Shown here in pieces: positions 31,648 through 38,755 of a DNA stretch of 42,566 nt (position 1 is the first letter of the stretch; each line of letters starts with the position of its first letter). Both the position numbers and the translations under genes were made by a program. The notes under the pieces were generated by a model, which worked only from the letters and a program-made list of their open reading frames with translations, was not told the origin of the DNA and did no database searches. This stretch comes from an uncultured Clostridia bacterium (GTDB taxonomy: Bacteria; Bacillota; Clostridia; Christensenellales; UBA1242): positions 1-42,566 of the forward strand of contig CALKLQ010000012.1 of assembly GCA_937992055.1 (NCBI GenBank), read 5' to 3'.

Positions 31648-32674
31648 CTACGAAAGCCTTTCAACTTATGATTACGATTTGCCTCAAAATCTTATTGCTC
31701 AATCTCCTTTAGAGAAAAGAGATAACTCTAGGCTTTTAGTATATGATAGAAAAAACAAACAGATTTTAGACAAACATTTTTATAACATATTAGATTTTTT
31801 AAAAAGTGGCGATGTTTTAGTTATTAATACCTCTAAAGTTTTGCCGGCAAGAATTTATGGAGTTAAAAGGGAAACAAAAGCTAAAATTGAGATTTTGCTT
31901 CATAAAAGATTAGATGAAAAATCTTGGGAAATTATTTTGAAGCCTTTCAAACGCGTGAAGGTTGGAACTATAATTGATTTTTCAAATGAGCTTTTTGGAA
32001 CAATAATAGAAAAATGTGAAGATGGAATTTGTAAAATCAAATTTGAATTTGAAGGAATATTTGAGGAAATTATTTCAAAAATAGGCGAAATGCCACTGCC
32101 TCATTATATCCATAGTAAACTACAAGATTTTCAAAGATATCAAACAGTTTATAGTAAGCAACTAGGTTCAAGCGCAGCTCCTACAGCAGGTTTACATTTT
32201 ACCGAAGAACTTTTAACAAAAATAAAACAAAAAGGTGTTATAATCGTCGAGGTAATGTTGCATGTTGGTCTAGGGACTTTTAGACCGGTTAAAGATGACA
32301 ATATAAAAAATCACAAAATGCATTCTGAATATTTTGTTTTAAGTGAGGAAAATGCAAAAACTATTAATCAGGCAAAACAAGAGGGAAGAAGGGTCATTGC
32401 TGTTGGAACTACTTCAGTAAGGGTGCTGGAAAGCTGTGCTAATGAAAATGGTAGAGTTATTGCAAAAAGTGGTGAAACGTCTATTTTTATTTATCCGCCT
32501 TATAAATTTAAAATAGTAGACGGATTAATAACAAATTTTCATCTCCCTAAAAGCACCTTAATTATGCTAGTTTCTGCCTTTTCATCTCTTGAAGAAACCA
32601 TGAGAGTTTATAAACATGCAGTTGATGAAAAATATAGATTTTTTAGCTTTGGCGATGCAAATTTAATTTTATAA
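31640..32674 (+). CDS. queA: S-adenosylmethionine:tRNA ribosyltransferase-isomerase QueA
   Basis: A 344-aa enzyme that moves the ribosyl part of SAM onto preQ1-modified tRNA, giving epoxyqueuosine. Typical segments: YDYDLPQNLIAQSPLEKRD at the start, INTSKVLPARIYG, SSAAPTAGLHFT, MLHVGLGTFRPV, AVGTTSVRVLES and NFHLPKSTLIMLVSAF. ATG at 31640 is chosen because GAGG sits 6 nt upstream; ATG at 31628 would have no ribosome site. It overlaps ruvB, so it is translationally coupled. Tgt follows after a 228-nt AT-rich gap. Confidence 0.96.
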   Translation: MIDYESLSTYDYDLPQNLIAQSPLEKRDNSRLLVYDRKNKQILDKHFYNILDFLKSGDVLVINTSKVLPARIYGVKRETKAKIEILLHKRLDEKSWEIILKPFKRVKVGTIIDFSNELFGTIIEKCEDGICKIKFEFEGIFEEIISKIGEMPLPHYIHSKLQDFQRYQTVYSKQLGSSAAPTAGLHFTEELLTKIKQKGVIIVEVMLHVGLGTFRPVKDDNIKNHKMHSEYFVLSEENAKTINQAKQEGRRVIAVGTTSVRVLESCANENGRVIAKSGETSIFIYPPYKFKIVDGLITNFHLPKSTLIMLVSAFSSLEETMRVYKHAVDEKYRFFSFGDANLIL

Positions 32675-32902
32675 ATAAAATCTAAAAAAAATAAGATAAT
32701 TTTAAATTTAATAAAATTGATTTGAAAAATGAAAATGTATTATATTCGCTTTAATATCAATTAATCTATATTTTTAATTAAATATTGTTTAAAAAATTAA
32801 AATTATTTTAATTTAAAATCAAAAATAAAAAATATTAAACTAAATTAATATATTAATTTAAATTTTAGTTATAATCAAGATTTAAATTTAAAAGGACAGA
32901 AT
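32675..32902 (+). promoter_or_regulatory. Spacer with promoter before tgt
   Basis: A 228-nt, strongly A/T-rich gap. A TATAAT at 32870-32875 lies about 28 nt before the tgt ATG, with AAAGGAC next to the start. No preQ1-type aptamer or clear terminator was found here. Confidence 0.4.
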
Positions 32903-34024
32903 ATGAATTTCAGCTATGAAATAAAAAAAATATGCAAGCAATCAGGTGCAAGAATAGGCGTTTTAAAAACTCCTCACGGCGAGATAGAAACTCCTGTTTT
33001 TATGCCTGTAGGCACTTGTGCAACCGTTAAAGGTCTTAGACGAGAAGATTTGATTGACTTAAATGCTCAAATAATTTTGTCAAATACCTATCATTTGTTT
33101 TTAAGGCCAGGTGAAAAAATTGTTGAACAGGCTGGTGGACTCCATAAGTTTATGAATTGGGAAAGACCAATTTTAACTGATAGTGGTGGGTTTCAAGTAT
33201 TTTCGCTTTCCTCTCTAAGAAAAATAAAGGAGGAAGGGGTTGAGTTTTCTTCTCATCTTTCAGGTGAAAGACATTTTATATCTCCTGAAAAATGTATGCA
33301 AATTCAACATTCTTTAGGTTCTGACATTATCATGGCGTTTGATGAATGCACACCTTATAAAGCTACTTATAAACAGGCGGATGAGGCAGAACAACGAACC
33401 GCAAGATGGTTAAAAAGATGTTATGAAGTTGCAAAAGATTTTGACAATCAAATGCTTTTTCCAATTGTTCAAGGCAATTTTTATAAAGATTTAAGGTTGA
33501 GAAGTATTGAAAATGTTACCCCTTATGCACGATGTGGCATTGCTATAGGTGGCTTGTCAGTTGGAGAACCTAAAGAGGTTATGAATGAAATGTTAGATTT
33601 TATAATGCCTCATATTCCTAAAAATATGCCGAGATATTTAATGGGTGTTGGTAGCGCTGACTGTTTGCTTGAAGGATTTTCTAGAGGAATAGACATGATG
33701 GACTGCGTGCTTCCAACTAGAGTGGCAAGAAATGGAACTGCATTTGTTAAAGAGGGTAAACTTGTAGTCAGAAACGCAAAATATAAAAATGATTTCACAC
33801 CATTAGAACAAGGCTGCGATTGCTATACTTGTAAAAATTACACTAGAGCTTATCTTAGACATCTAGTTAATTGCGGAGAGATGTTAGGTGCTGAGCTTTT
33901 GAGCATTCATAATTTGCACTATTTAATTAATTTGACAAAACAGATTAAACAAGCTATATATGATGATTGCCTTTTAGATTTTAAAAATGAATATTTGAAG
34001 AACTTTACCTTGCTTGAAAAATAA
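32903..34024 (+). CDS. tgt: tRNA-guanine transglycosylase
   Basis: A 373-aa TIM-barrel enzyme replacing G34 with preQ1 in GUN-anticodon tRNAs. Motifs: TPVFMPVGTCATVK, SNTYHLFLRPG, LTDSGGFQVFS, IIMAFDECTPY (catalytic acid region), GGLSVGE, MGVGSADCLLEG and MMDCVLPTRVARNG, containing the nucleophilic Asp. The zinc site is CDCYTCKNYTRAYLRHL with His in LLSIHN. The ATG has AAAGGAC 6 nt upstream. It is next to queA, the previous step in the same pathway, and upstream of yajC, a common clostridial order. Confidence 0.97.
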   Translation: MNFSYEIKKICKQSGARIGVLKTPHGEIETPVFMPVGTCATVKGLRREDLIDLNAQIILSNTYHLFLRPGEKIVEQAGGLHKFMNWERPILTDSGGFQVFSLSSLRKIKEEGVEFSSHLSGERHFISPEKCMQIQHSLGSDIIMAFDECTPYKATYKQADEAEQRTARWLKRCYEVAKDFDNQMLFPIVQGNFYKDLRLRSIENVTPYARCGIAIGGLSVGEPKEVMNEMLDFIMPHIPKNMPRYLMGVGSADCLLEGFSRGIDMMDCVLPTRVARNGTAFVKEGKLVVRNAKYKNDFTPLEQGCDCYTCKNYTRAYLRHLVNCGEMLGAELLSIHNLHYLINLTKQIKQAIYDDCLLDFKNEYLKNFTLLEK

Positions 34025-34117
34025 TTTTACAAATAAACAATCTTTTCGATCAAATTTTTATTTAAAAAGTTTGTTAAAAATAAAATCTTGTGATATATTA
34101 ACTAATAGGATAAACAA

Positions 34118-34207
34118 ATGATACTTTTAGCTACATTTTCTCAAATAGTATTTCCAATATGCATTTTGTTAATTTTAGTGCTAATTGGTGTCTATGTTTT
34201 AAATTAG
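34118..34207 (+). CDS. 29-aa single-span membrane micropeptide upstream of yajC
   Basis: An ATG-to-TAG frame of 29 codons. A short front (MILLATFSQIVF) leads into a hydrophobic helix (PICILLILVLIGVYVLN), with no charged residue at all. AGGA precedes the ATG by about 8 nt. Its TAG lies inside the yajC Shine-Dalgarno TTAGGAGG, so translation of the two is coupled. It has the same length as the micropeptide preceding glnS. YajC itself is a small membrane partner of the Sec translocon, so this could be a membrane micropeptide linked to it (inference). No family was recognised. Confidence 0.55.
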   Translation: MILLATFSQIVFPICILLILVLIGVYVLN

Positions 34208-34215
34208 GAGGTTTT

Positions 34216-34662
34216 ATGAATCAAATTTTGGCAGATATTCAGCCAACTCAATGGATTTTACTTGCAATCATTGTGGTTTTAATTATTCTTTATCCTATTT
34301 TTGTTTATATTAGAAACAAAAAAGACAGGGAAAAATTTCAAGCTTTGAACGACAGCTTAAAAGTAGGAGATAAGGTAGTTACAGGCGCTGGCGTGTATGG
34401 AACAATCATTTCCATTGATGTTAAAAATGAGGGAAAAATTGTTACATTAGAAACAGGTGACGAAAATCATAAGGGATATGTTAGTGTAGATGTTTTAGCG
34501 ATATATAACGTTATTAACGACACTCCAATTCAAGAGACAACAGAAGCTCTTACTACTACTGAAATTGAAAAAAGCGATATTGTTGAAGAAAATTCTGACG
34601 AAAAGCAAAATACTGAAATGACAACTAATGAAACTAAACAAAATAAAACAAAAAAGAAATAA
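34216..34662 (+). CDS. yajC: Preprotein translocase subunit YajC
   Basis: A 148-aa protein with one N-terminal membrane helix (WILLAIIVVLIILYPIFVYI). A conserved soluble part follows with KVGDKVVTGAGVYGTIISID, the YajC signature. YajC accompanies SecDF in Sec protein export. The C-terminal about 45 residues are low complexity, rich in T, E, N and K. ATG at 34216 is chosen because TTAGGAGG is 5 nt upstream; the open frame back to 34159 has no ribosome site. It ends at a strong terminator, so it closes the tgt/micropeptide unit. Confidence 0.93.
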   Translation: MNQILADIQPTQWILLAIIVVLIILYPIFVYIRNKKDREKFQALNDSLKVGDKVVTGAGVYGTIISIDVKNEGKIVTLETGDENHKGYVSVDVLAIYNVINDTPIQETTEALTTTEIEKSDIVEENSDEKQNTEMTTNETKQNKTKKK

Positions 34663-34669
34663 AATTTTG

Positions 34670-34700
34670 CTGAAGTAAAAAAATTACTTCAGTTTTTTTT
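34670..34700 (+). terminator. Rho-independent terminator of yajC
   Basis: CTGAAGTAA (34670-34678) pairs with TTACTTCAG (34684-34692), loop of five A, followed by eight T. Confidence 0.92.
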
Positions 34701-34935
34701 ATTTAATTACAACTTTTTAGTAAAAAAAACTAAACAAAAAAAATATAATAACTTTTAGTACCAAATAAAGTTTCATAAAATTTTTGTGTTATTTGGTTTC
34801 TAATTGTTGTGATAATTTTAAGTTTAATTTTGAATATAATTAAAAATTGTTAAACATAAAATTAAAAGAAAATAATGTAATAAATTTTTTTGTTTGCAAT
34901 ATATATATTAAAATATGATGCCATTTATATGATAT

Positions 34936-34964
34936 TTGACTTTTTTTATTAAATGATATATAAT
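34936..34964 (+). promoter_or_regulatory. Consensus promoter of a short RNA unit
   Basis: TTGACT (34936-34941), a 17-nt spacer and TATAAT (34959-34964). Predicted start at about 34971. Confidence 0.7.
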
Positions 34965-34970
34965 AAAAAC

Positions 34971-35043
34971 ATGAATTTAGGGCGTTATATAAAGGACAAA
35001 CATTTTATTTTCTGCTCGATTAGTTTCTAATCGAGCGTTTTTT
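34971..35043 (+). ncRNA. Candidate about 73-nt small RNA or micro-mRNA with intrinsic terminator
   Basis: Transcription from the strong promoter at 34936-34964 would begin at 34971 and stop at the hairpin ending in six T (35014-35043). The unit contains an internal AAAGGAC. It also opens with an ATG at its first base that reads 19 codons (MNLGRYIKDKHFIFCSISF) to TAA at 35030, overlapping the hairpin. It may therefore be a small RNA or a leaderless micropeptide mRNA. The following gene has its own promoter (35051-35079), which argues against this being a leader of that gene. Confidence 0.5.
35014..35043 (+). terminator. Strong terminator of the short RNA unit
   Basis: GCTCGATTAG (35014-35023) and CTAATCGAGC (35027-35036), a perfect 10-bp stem with a TTT loop, then G and six T. 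Confidence 0.93.
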
Positions 35044-35050
35044 ATAGTTA

Positions 35051-35079
35051 TTGTACAAGAAAAAAAATAGTTTTATAAT
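35051..35079 (+). promoter_or_regulatory. Promoter of the cytidylate-kinase-like gene
   Basis: TTGTAC (35051-35056), a 17-nt spacer and TATAAT (35074-35079). Confidence 0.7.
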
Positions 35080-35133
35080 ATGTAAATCTTACTAGAAAAA
35101 TATAATAAATTTGTTTTAATAAAGGAGAAATAA

Positions 35134-35739
35134 ATGTGTATTATAACAATCAATCGTGAATTTGGAAGTGGAGGAAGAGAACTTGCCAAAAGATTGGCTG
35201 ATATGTTGGGCTTTGCATATTTTGATAAAGAGATAATTTCTATGGTTGCAAAAAAAAGTAATCTTAGTGAAGATTATCTTGAATGCGTCACAACCAAGAA
35301 TAATGAATTTCCTTATACTATAGGAAAATCTTTTACCTTATATTCTGCTCCTCAAAAATATTTTACAAATATGCTTGTCACAGAAAGAAAAATAATTCAA
35401 GAAATCGCTAAACAAGGCAATTGTGTTATAGTAGGAAGAGGTGCTGATGTTATTTTGAGAGAATTTAACACGGTAAATATTTTTGTTTATTCGAATTTAA
35501 ATTCTAAATTGAAAAGATGTAAAGAAAAGGCATCTGCAAATGAAAATTTGAACGAGAAGGAATTAATTAAGAAAATCAAACTTGTAGATAAACAAAGAAA
35601 AAAATTTTATCTCTTATTAGGGCTAGATTCTTGGGGAGAAAAAGAAAACTATGACATTTGTATAAACACAACAAATGTTGAAATAAAGGATGTTGTTCCT
35701 CAACTAGCAGAATTAACTAAAAGGTATTTAGGTGAATAA
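35134..35739 (+). CDS. Cytidylate kinase-like family protein
   Basis: A 201-aa P-loop protein of the AAA_26/cytidylate-kinase-like family. The N-terminus ITINREFGSGGRELAKRLAD has the family's modified P-loop (GSGGRE) instead of GxGKS/T. FAYFDKEIISMVAK and GNCVIVGRGADVILRE are further family motifs, and a late acidic SW segment, LGLDSWGEKENYDICINT, is present. It is distinct from true CMP kinase Cmk; the physiological substrate is not settled. AAAGGAG lies 6 nt before the ATG. It overlaps the MATE gene by one base (TAATG), so the two are co-translated. Confidence 0.8.
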   Translation: MCIITINREFGSGGRELAKRLADMLGFAYFDKEIISMVAKKSNLSEDYLECVTTKNNEFPYTIGKSFTLYSAPQKYFTNMLVTERKIIQEIAKQGNCVIVGRGADVILREFNTVNIFVYSNLNSKLKRCKEKASANENLNEKELIKKIKLVDKQRKKFYLLLGLDSWGEKENYDICINTTNVEIKDVVPQLAELTKRYLGE

Positions 35740-37070
35740 TGGCAGTACATTTATCTGAACATTTTACATACAAAAAGCTTTTAAAGGCAACTTTGCCCTC
35801 CATTCTTATGATGGTTTTTACCTCACTTTATAGCATAGTGGATGGACTTTTTGTTTCTAACATAGTTGGCACTGTTGCATTTTCTGCGGTAAATCTATTT
35901 TGGCCGATTTCAATGATTATAGGTGCATTGGGATTTATGATGGGTGCAGGAGGTTCAGCATTAGTTGCAAAAACATTAGGCGAGGGCGACAATAAAAAAG
36001 CAAATAAAATTTTTTCTTCAGTAGTTTATTTTACTATTATTTTGGGTTTGGTTGTTTCATTGGCTGTATTTTTTTTCGTTGAGCCTATTTGTAAACTTTT
36101 AGATGCAACACCGCAAATGCTTCCATACTGTGTTGTGTATGGAAAAATTATTATAGGCGCGGAAATTGCTTTTATGTTACAAAATCTGTTTCAAAACTTT
36201 TTTATTGTGGCGGAAAAGCCTATGCTTGGTTTTTTGATGTCTGTTTTGGCAGGATTGATAAATATGGCTCTTGATGCCCTTTTTATACTAGTTTTTAAAT
36301 GGGGAGTGGTTGGAGCCGCTGTTGCAACAATAGCCGCCCAAATTGTTGGAGCGATAGTGCCATTTATTTATTTTGCTAACAAAAAAAATAAAAGTTTGTT
36401 AAAATTGACAAAGGCAGGTTTAAATTTTAAAGTTATTTTAAAGTCATGTACAAATGGCTCAAGTGAGCTTTTGAGCAATATTTCTGCATCTATAGTAAGT
36501 ATTGTTTACAATATTCAACTTTTAAAATTCGCGGGTGAAAATGGAGTTGCTGCTTATGGAGTGATAATGTATGCTGGCTTTATTTTTGCTGCTGTTTTCA
36601 TAGGTTATGCTATTGGTACCGCACCAATTGTTGGCTATAACTATGGTGCGGAAAATGATTATGAACTTAAAAATGTACTTAAAAAAAGTATTGTAATAAA
36701 TTTAACTTTTGGCTTAATTATGACTTTGCTTTCTATTTTGCTTGCAAGGCCACTGAGCAGTATTTTTGTAAGTTACGATGAAACTCTTTTAAATATGACT
36801 ATATTGGGAATGAGAATCTATTCTTTTTCATTTATATTTTCTGGTTTAAACATATTTACCTCTTCATTTTTTACCGCATTAAATAATGGTTTGATTTCTG
36901 CCATTGTTTCCACCTTGCGTACCCTTGTTTTCCAAATAGGCGCAGTATTATTAATGCCACTAATTTTTGGACTGAATGGTGTTTGGTCTTCAATTATTTT
37001 GGCAGAAGGGTTGGCTCTTTTAATTTGTACTATATTTTTAATCACTAATAGAAAAAGATATAAATATTAA
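35739..37070 (+). CDS. MATE family efflux transporter
   Basis: A 443-aa twelve-helix exporter that uses a cation gradient to expel drugs or metabolites. The N-terminal half has the MATE pattern FTSLYSIVDGLFVSNIVG, then AVNLFWPISMIIGALGFMMG and GAGGSALVAKTLGEG. Its second half mirrors this (GYAIGTAPIVGYNYGAEND). Length is typical (about 440-460). AGGTG is about 5 nt before the ATG. It begins one base inside the stop of the cytidylate-kinase-like gene. Confidence 0.9.
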   Translation: MAVHLSEHFTYKKLLKATLPSILMMVFTSLYSIVDGLFVSNIVGTVAFSAVNLFWPISMIIGALGFMMGAGGSALVAKTLGEGDNKKANKIFSSVVYFTIILGLVVSLAVFFFVEPICKLLDATPQMLPYCVVYGKIIIGAEIAFMLQNLFQNFFIVAEKPMLGFLMSVLAGLINMALDALFILVFKWGVVGAAVATIAAQIVGAIVPFIYFANKKNKSLLKLTKAGLNFKVILKSCTNGSSELLSNISASIVSIVYNIQLLKFAGENGVAAYGVIMYAGFIFAAVFIGYAIGTAPIVGYNYGAENDYELKNVLKKSIVINLTFGLIMTLLSILLARPLSSIFVSYDETLLNMTILGMRIYSFSFIFSGLNIFTSSFFTALNNGLISAIVSTLRTLVFQIGAVLLMPLIFGLNGVWSSIILAEGLALLICTIFLITNRKRYKY

Positions 37071-37152
37071 GCATGTGAATATTGTTGAAATTTCTATATA
37101 AATTAATATGATTGTTAAATGATATTAGCAAAATTATAAGGCAATTAAAGAA

Positions 37153-37368
37153 AAGTGAATCATAGTATTCGCTTCAGACTGAAGATAAACGTCAAGACCG
37201 TAAAATATTAAAAAAATTTTACTTACTGCGTTAACTGAAAAACGCCCTAAGACAGTCATTTACGTTAGTAAACTCCTGCCTTAGAGCATTTTTCGAGCCT
37301 TGTCTCTCTCGTTTCTCTTCAGTCTGATTAATTTGTCTACACACTAAAGTGAACCATAGTGTTCACTT
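37153..37368. repeat. Structured element: 17-bp inverted repeat flanked by two covarying hairpins
   Basis: Outer hairpins AAGTGAAT-CATAGT-ATTCGCTT (37153-37174) and AAGTGAAC-CATAGT-GTTCACTT (37347-37368) are 19/22 identical. They differ in a paired T-A to C-G change that keeps the stem. Between them lies an inverted repeat, 37175-37191 with 37310-37326, matching at 16 of 17 positions. Inside is a third stem, 37237-37255 with 37276-37294 (16 of 19 pairs), capped by TTTAC/GTAAA (37259-37272). No ORF lies within. It could be a structured RNA or a small non-autonomous mobile element. Confidence 0.6.
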
Positions 37369-37389
37369 TTAAATTTAAAAGTTTTCTTC

Positions 37390-37471
37390 ATTTAGTACAA
37401 TAGTTCTTTAAAAGTTATGTGAGCTTGGAAGAGTTATGTACTAAATCAAAAAGTTAAAGCTTTTTAAGAAC
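37390..37471. repeat. Interleaved inverted repeats (possible pseudoknot)
   Basis: ATTTAGTACA (37390-37399) is complementary to TGTACTAAAT (37437-37446). GTTCTTTAAAAG (37403-37414) is complementary at 11 of 12 positions to CTTTTTAAGAAC (37460-37471). The arms alternate in the order 1-2-1'-2', so both can form together only as a pseudoknot. They occupy the 3' side of the minus-strand ferritin-like gene. Confidence 0.4.
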
Positions 37472-37472
37472 A

Positions 37473-37766
37473 TTAAATTTTCATTTTTTCTCTTCGCTCA
37501 TTAAATTCTTGCATTCCTTGTTTTACAAAATTTTCCATTTCTGGTTCTAATACAAACAACAGTGAAAGTAATTCTCCAACATGAACCATTTCCTCTTGTT
37601 TTATTGAGTTAAGTGTCTGTTTTACAAGCGGGTCATTACTTTCTTTTGCATGTTTATCATATCCTCTTATAGCATCAAATTCACCCATAATATCTGTTAA
37701 AACATTATAAAAATTATTATTTTTTTCTTGAAAGTTAGTTGTTTTAGTATTTAAAAAATTATACAT
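37473..37766 (-). CDS. Encapsulated-ferritin-type half-ferritin (EncFtn-like)
   Basis: A 97-aa two-helix protein of ferritin-like type. The first helix contains MGEFDAIRGYDKHA, whose Glu-x-x-[AI]-x-x-Tyr pattern matches the first EncFtn helix. The second contains IKQEEMVHVGELLSLL, an E-E-x-x-H motif like the second EncFtn metal-binding helix. A C-terminal EMENFVKQGMQEF follows. Half-length ferritins of this sort assemble into rings and oxidise Fe(II), usually inside an encapsulin shell; no encapsulin gene is seen nearby. AGGAG is about 6 nt before the ATG on the minus strand. FeoAB in the same window is a related iron gene, but 12 kb away. Confidence 0.6.
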   Translation of the reverse strand: MYNFLNTKTTNFQEKNNNFYNVLTDIMGEFDAIRGYDKHAKESNDPLVKQTLNSIKQEEMVHVGELLSLLFVLEPEMENFVKQGMQEFNERREKMKI

Positions 37767-37980
37767 ATTTGCTCCTGTGGATATATTATGAAAATTATAA
37801 ATACTATGTTACATATTTTTATGTCTTACATAGAAATAGCTTTTTTAATAACAACTTTTTTTATTACAATGATTAATAATTGCTTGGTCCATAGGTAATT
37901 TAGTCGTTAATCTAATGTAGATTTAAATTTTTTGTTAAAATGCTTTTGAATGAATTTTATAAAAAAATTTTTGAACCATT

Positions 37981-37997
37981 TGCGGAGAAACTTCGCA
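37981..37997. repeat. Short hairpin next to the four-way-junction element
   Basis: TGCGGAG (37981-37987) pairs with CTTCGCA (37991-37997) with one G-T pair, loop AAA. Confidence 0.5.
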
Positions 37998-38004
37998 GGC
38001 TAAA

Positions 38005-38076
38005 AAGGCGAGAGAGGGAAACGAAGTTTCAACAATCGAAGATTGTTAGCTGCGATAGCAGCTCCTCTCTCGCCTT
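38005..38076. repeat. Perfect four-way-junction palindrome
   Basis: A closing 13-bp stem AAGGCGAGAGAGG (38005-38017) / CCTCTCTCGCCTT (38064-38076) encloses three back-to-back hairpins with no unpaired base between them. They are GAAAC-GAA-GTTTC (38018-38030), AACAATC-GAA-GATTGTT (38031-38047) and AGCTGC-GATA-GCAGCT (38048-38063). All stems are perfect. The element is much richer in G+C than its surroundings. It lies 15 nt after the stop codon of the minus-strand membrane protein gene, where on the minus strand the outer stem is followed by a five-T run, so it may act as an elaborate terminator. Confidence 0.85.
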
Positions 38077-38090
38077 ATAATTAACTTTTT

Positions 38091-38696
38091 TTAAACAGAT
38101 TGGGTTTGAGCTATAATTTTAACTTTTTTATTGTAATAGCCAATTTTATATAAAACGAAGGAAATAATTAAAAAAGTGATAATTCCTATAAGAGCACTTG
38201 TAAATATAAATTCATTGCCAAGTAATGAAAAATTTTCAAATCTCGTAAGATGAAAAACCATATCTCCAACATTCATTCCTATAAAACATGAAATCGCACA
38301 TGTTGAAAAATTATTAGATAGTAAAGCTAGTAAAATTCCATTTATTAACCCAAAAAATAGAGTAGGAATGTAGCTAAGCATCAAAACTTCATCCATAGGA
38401 ATAAGAGAATAAGCTAATGTAAGTAATACAACAAGGAAGAAAGCTACTAAAAATTTAGAAGGTTTTTTTAGTTTGAATAACATTATTATTGAAAAAATAG
38501 CAGGAAGTAAAACATATCCAATGTTAACTGAGAATTTGTCTATGTTAAGGTTTGGTGCAAAAAGGCCACTAATCAATAGCGCCAAGGAAATTAAAACGAA
38601 TATTTTATTTAAATGAAAAAATTTCAAAACACTTTCTCCAACTCCAAAAAGTGTCAAAATAAAAAGGCATCCTAAAATTAAAAGGTTAATTTCCAT
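38091..38696 (-). CDS. Polytopic membrane protein of unknown function
   Basis: A 201-aa, about seven-span membrane protein with almost no soluble loops (hydrophobic blocks NLLILGCLFILTLFGVG, IFVLISLALLISGLF, VGYVLLP-type segments, FLVAFFLVVLLTLAY, LFFGLINGILLALL, IIGIITFLIISFVLY-type block near the end). Motifs GVGES near residue 18-22 and CFIGMNVGDMVFH near 137-149 are the only distinctive polar features. I do not recognise a family. GGAG lies about 7 nt before the ATG. It follows the helicase-nuclease gene by 59 nt on the same strand and is probably co-transcribed, ending at the four-way-junction element. Being next to a likely defence helicase, it could be an accessory membrane protein, but this is inference. 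Confidence 0.6.
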   Translation of the reverse strand: MEINLLILGCLFILTLFGVGESVLKFFHLNKIFVLISLALLISGLFAPNLNIDKFSVNIGYVLLPAIFSIIMLFKLKKPSKFLVAFFLVVLLTLAYSLIPMDEVLMLSYIPTLFFGLINGILLALLSNNFSTCAISCFIGMNVGDMVFHLTRFENFSLLGNEFIFTSALIGIITFLIISFVLYKIGYYNKKVKIIAQTQSV

Positions 38697-38755
38697 AACT
38701 AACTCCGTTTTTAATTTTAGGATGTGAAAAACAGTTTAAAATATTCAATTTTTGC

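Noticed and set aside
32675..32902. Possible preQ1 riboswitch before the queuosine gene tgt
   Set aside because: The gap is nearly pure A/T and shows no preQ1 aptamer stem or adjoining loop consensus; queA and tgt also act after preQ1 is made.
37153..38076. CRISPR-like repeat array
   Set aside because: Only two copies of one hairpin occur and the other palindromes are unrelated in sequence; there are no regular spacers or cas genes.
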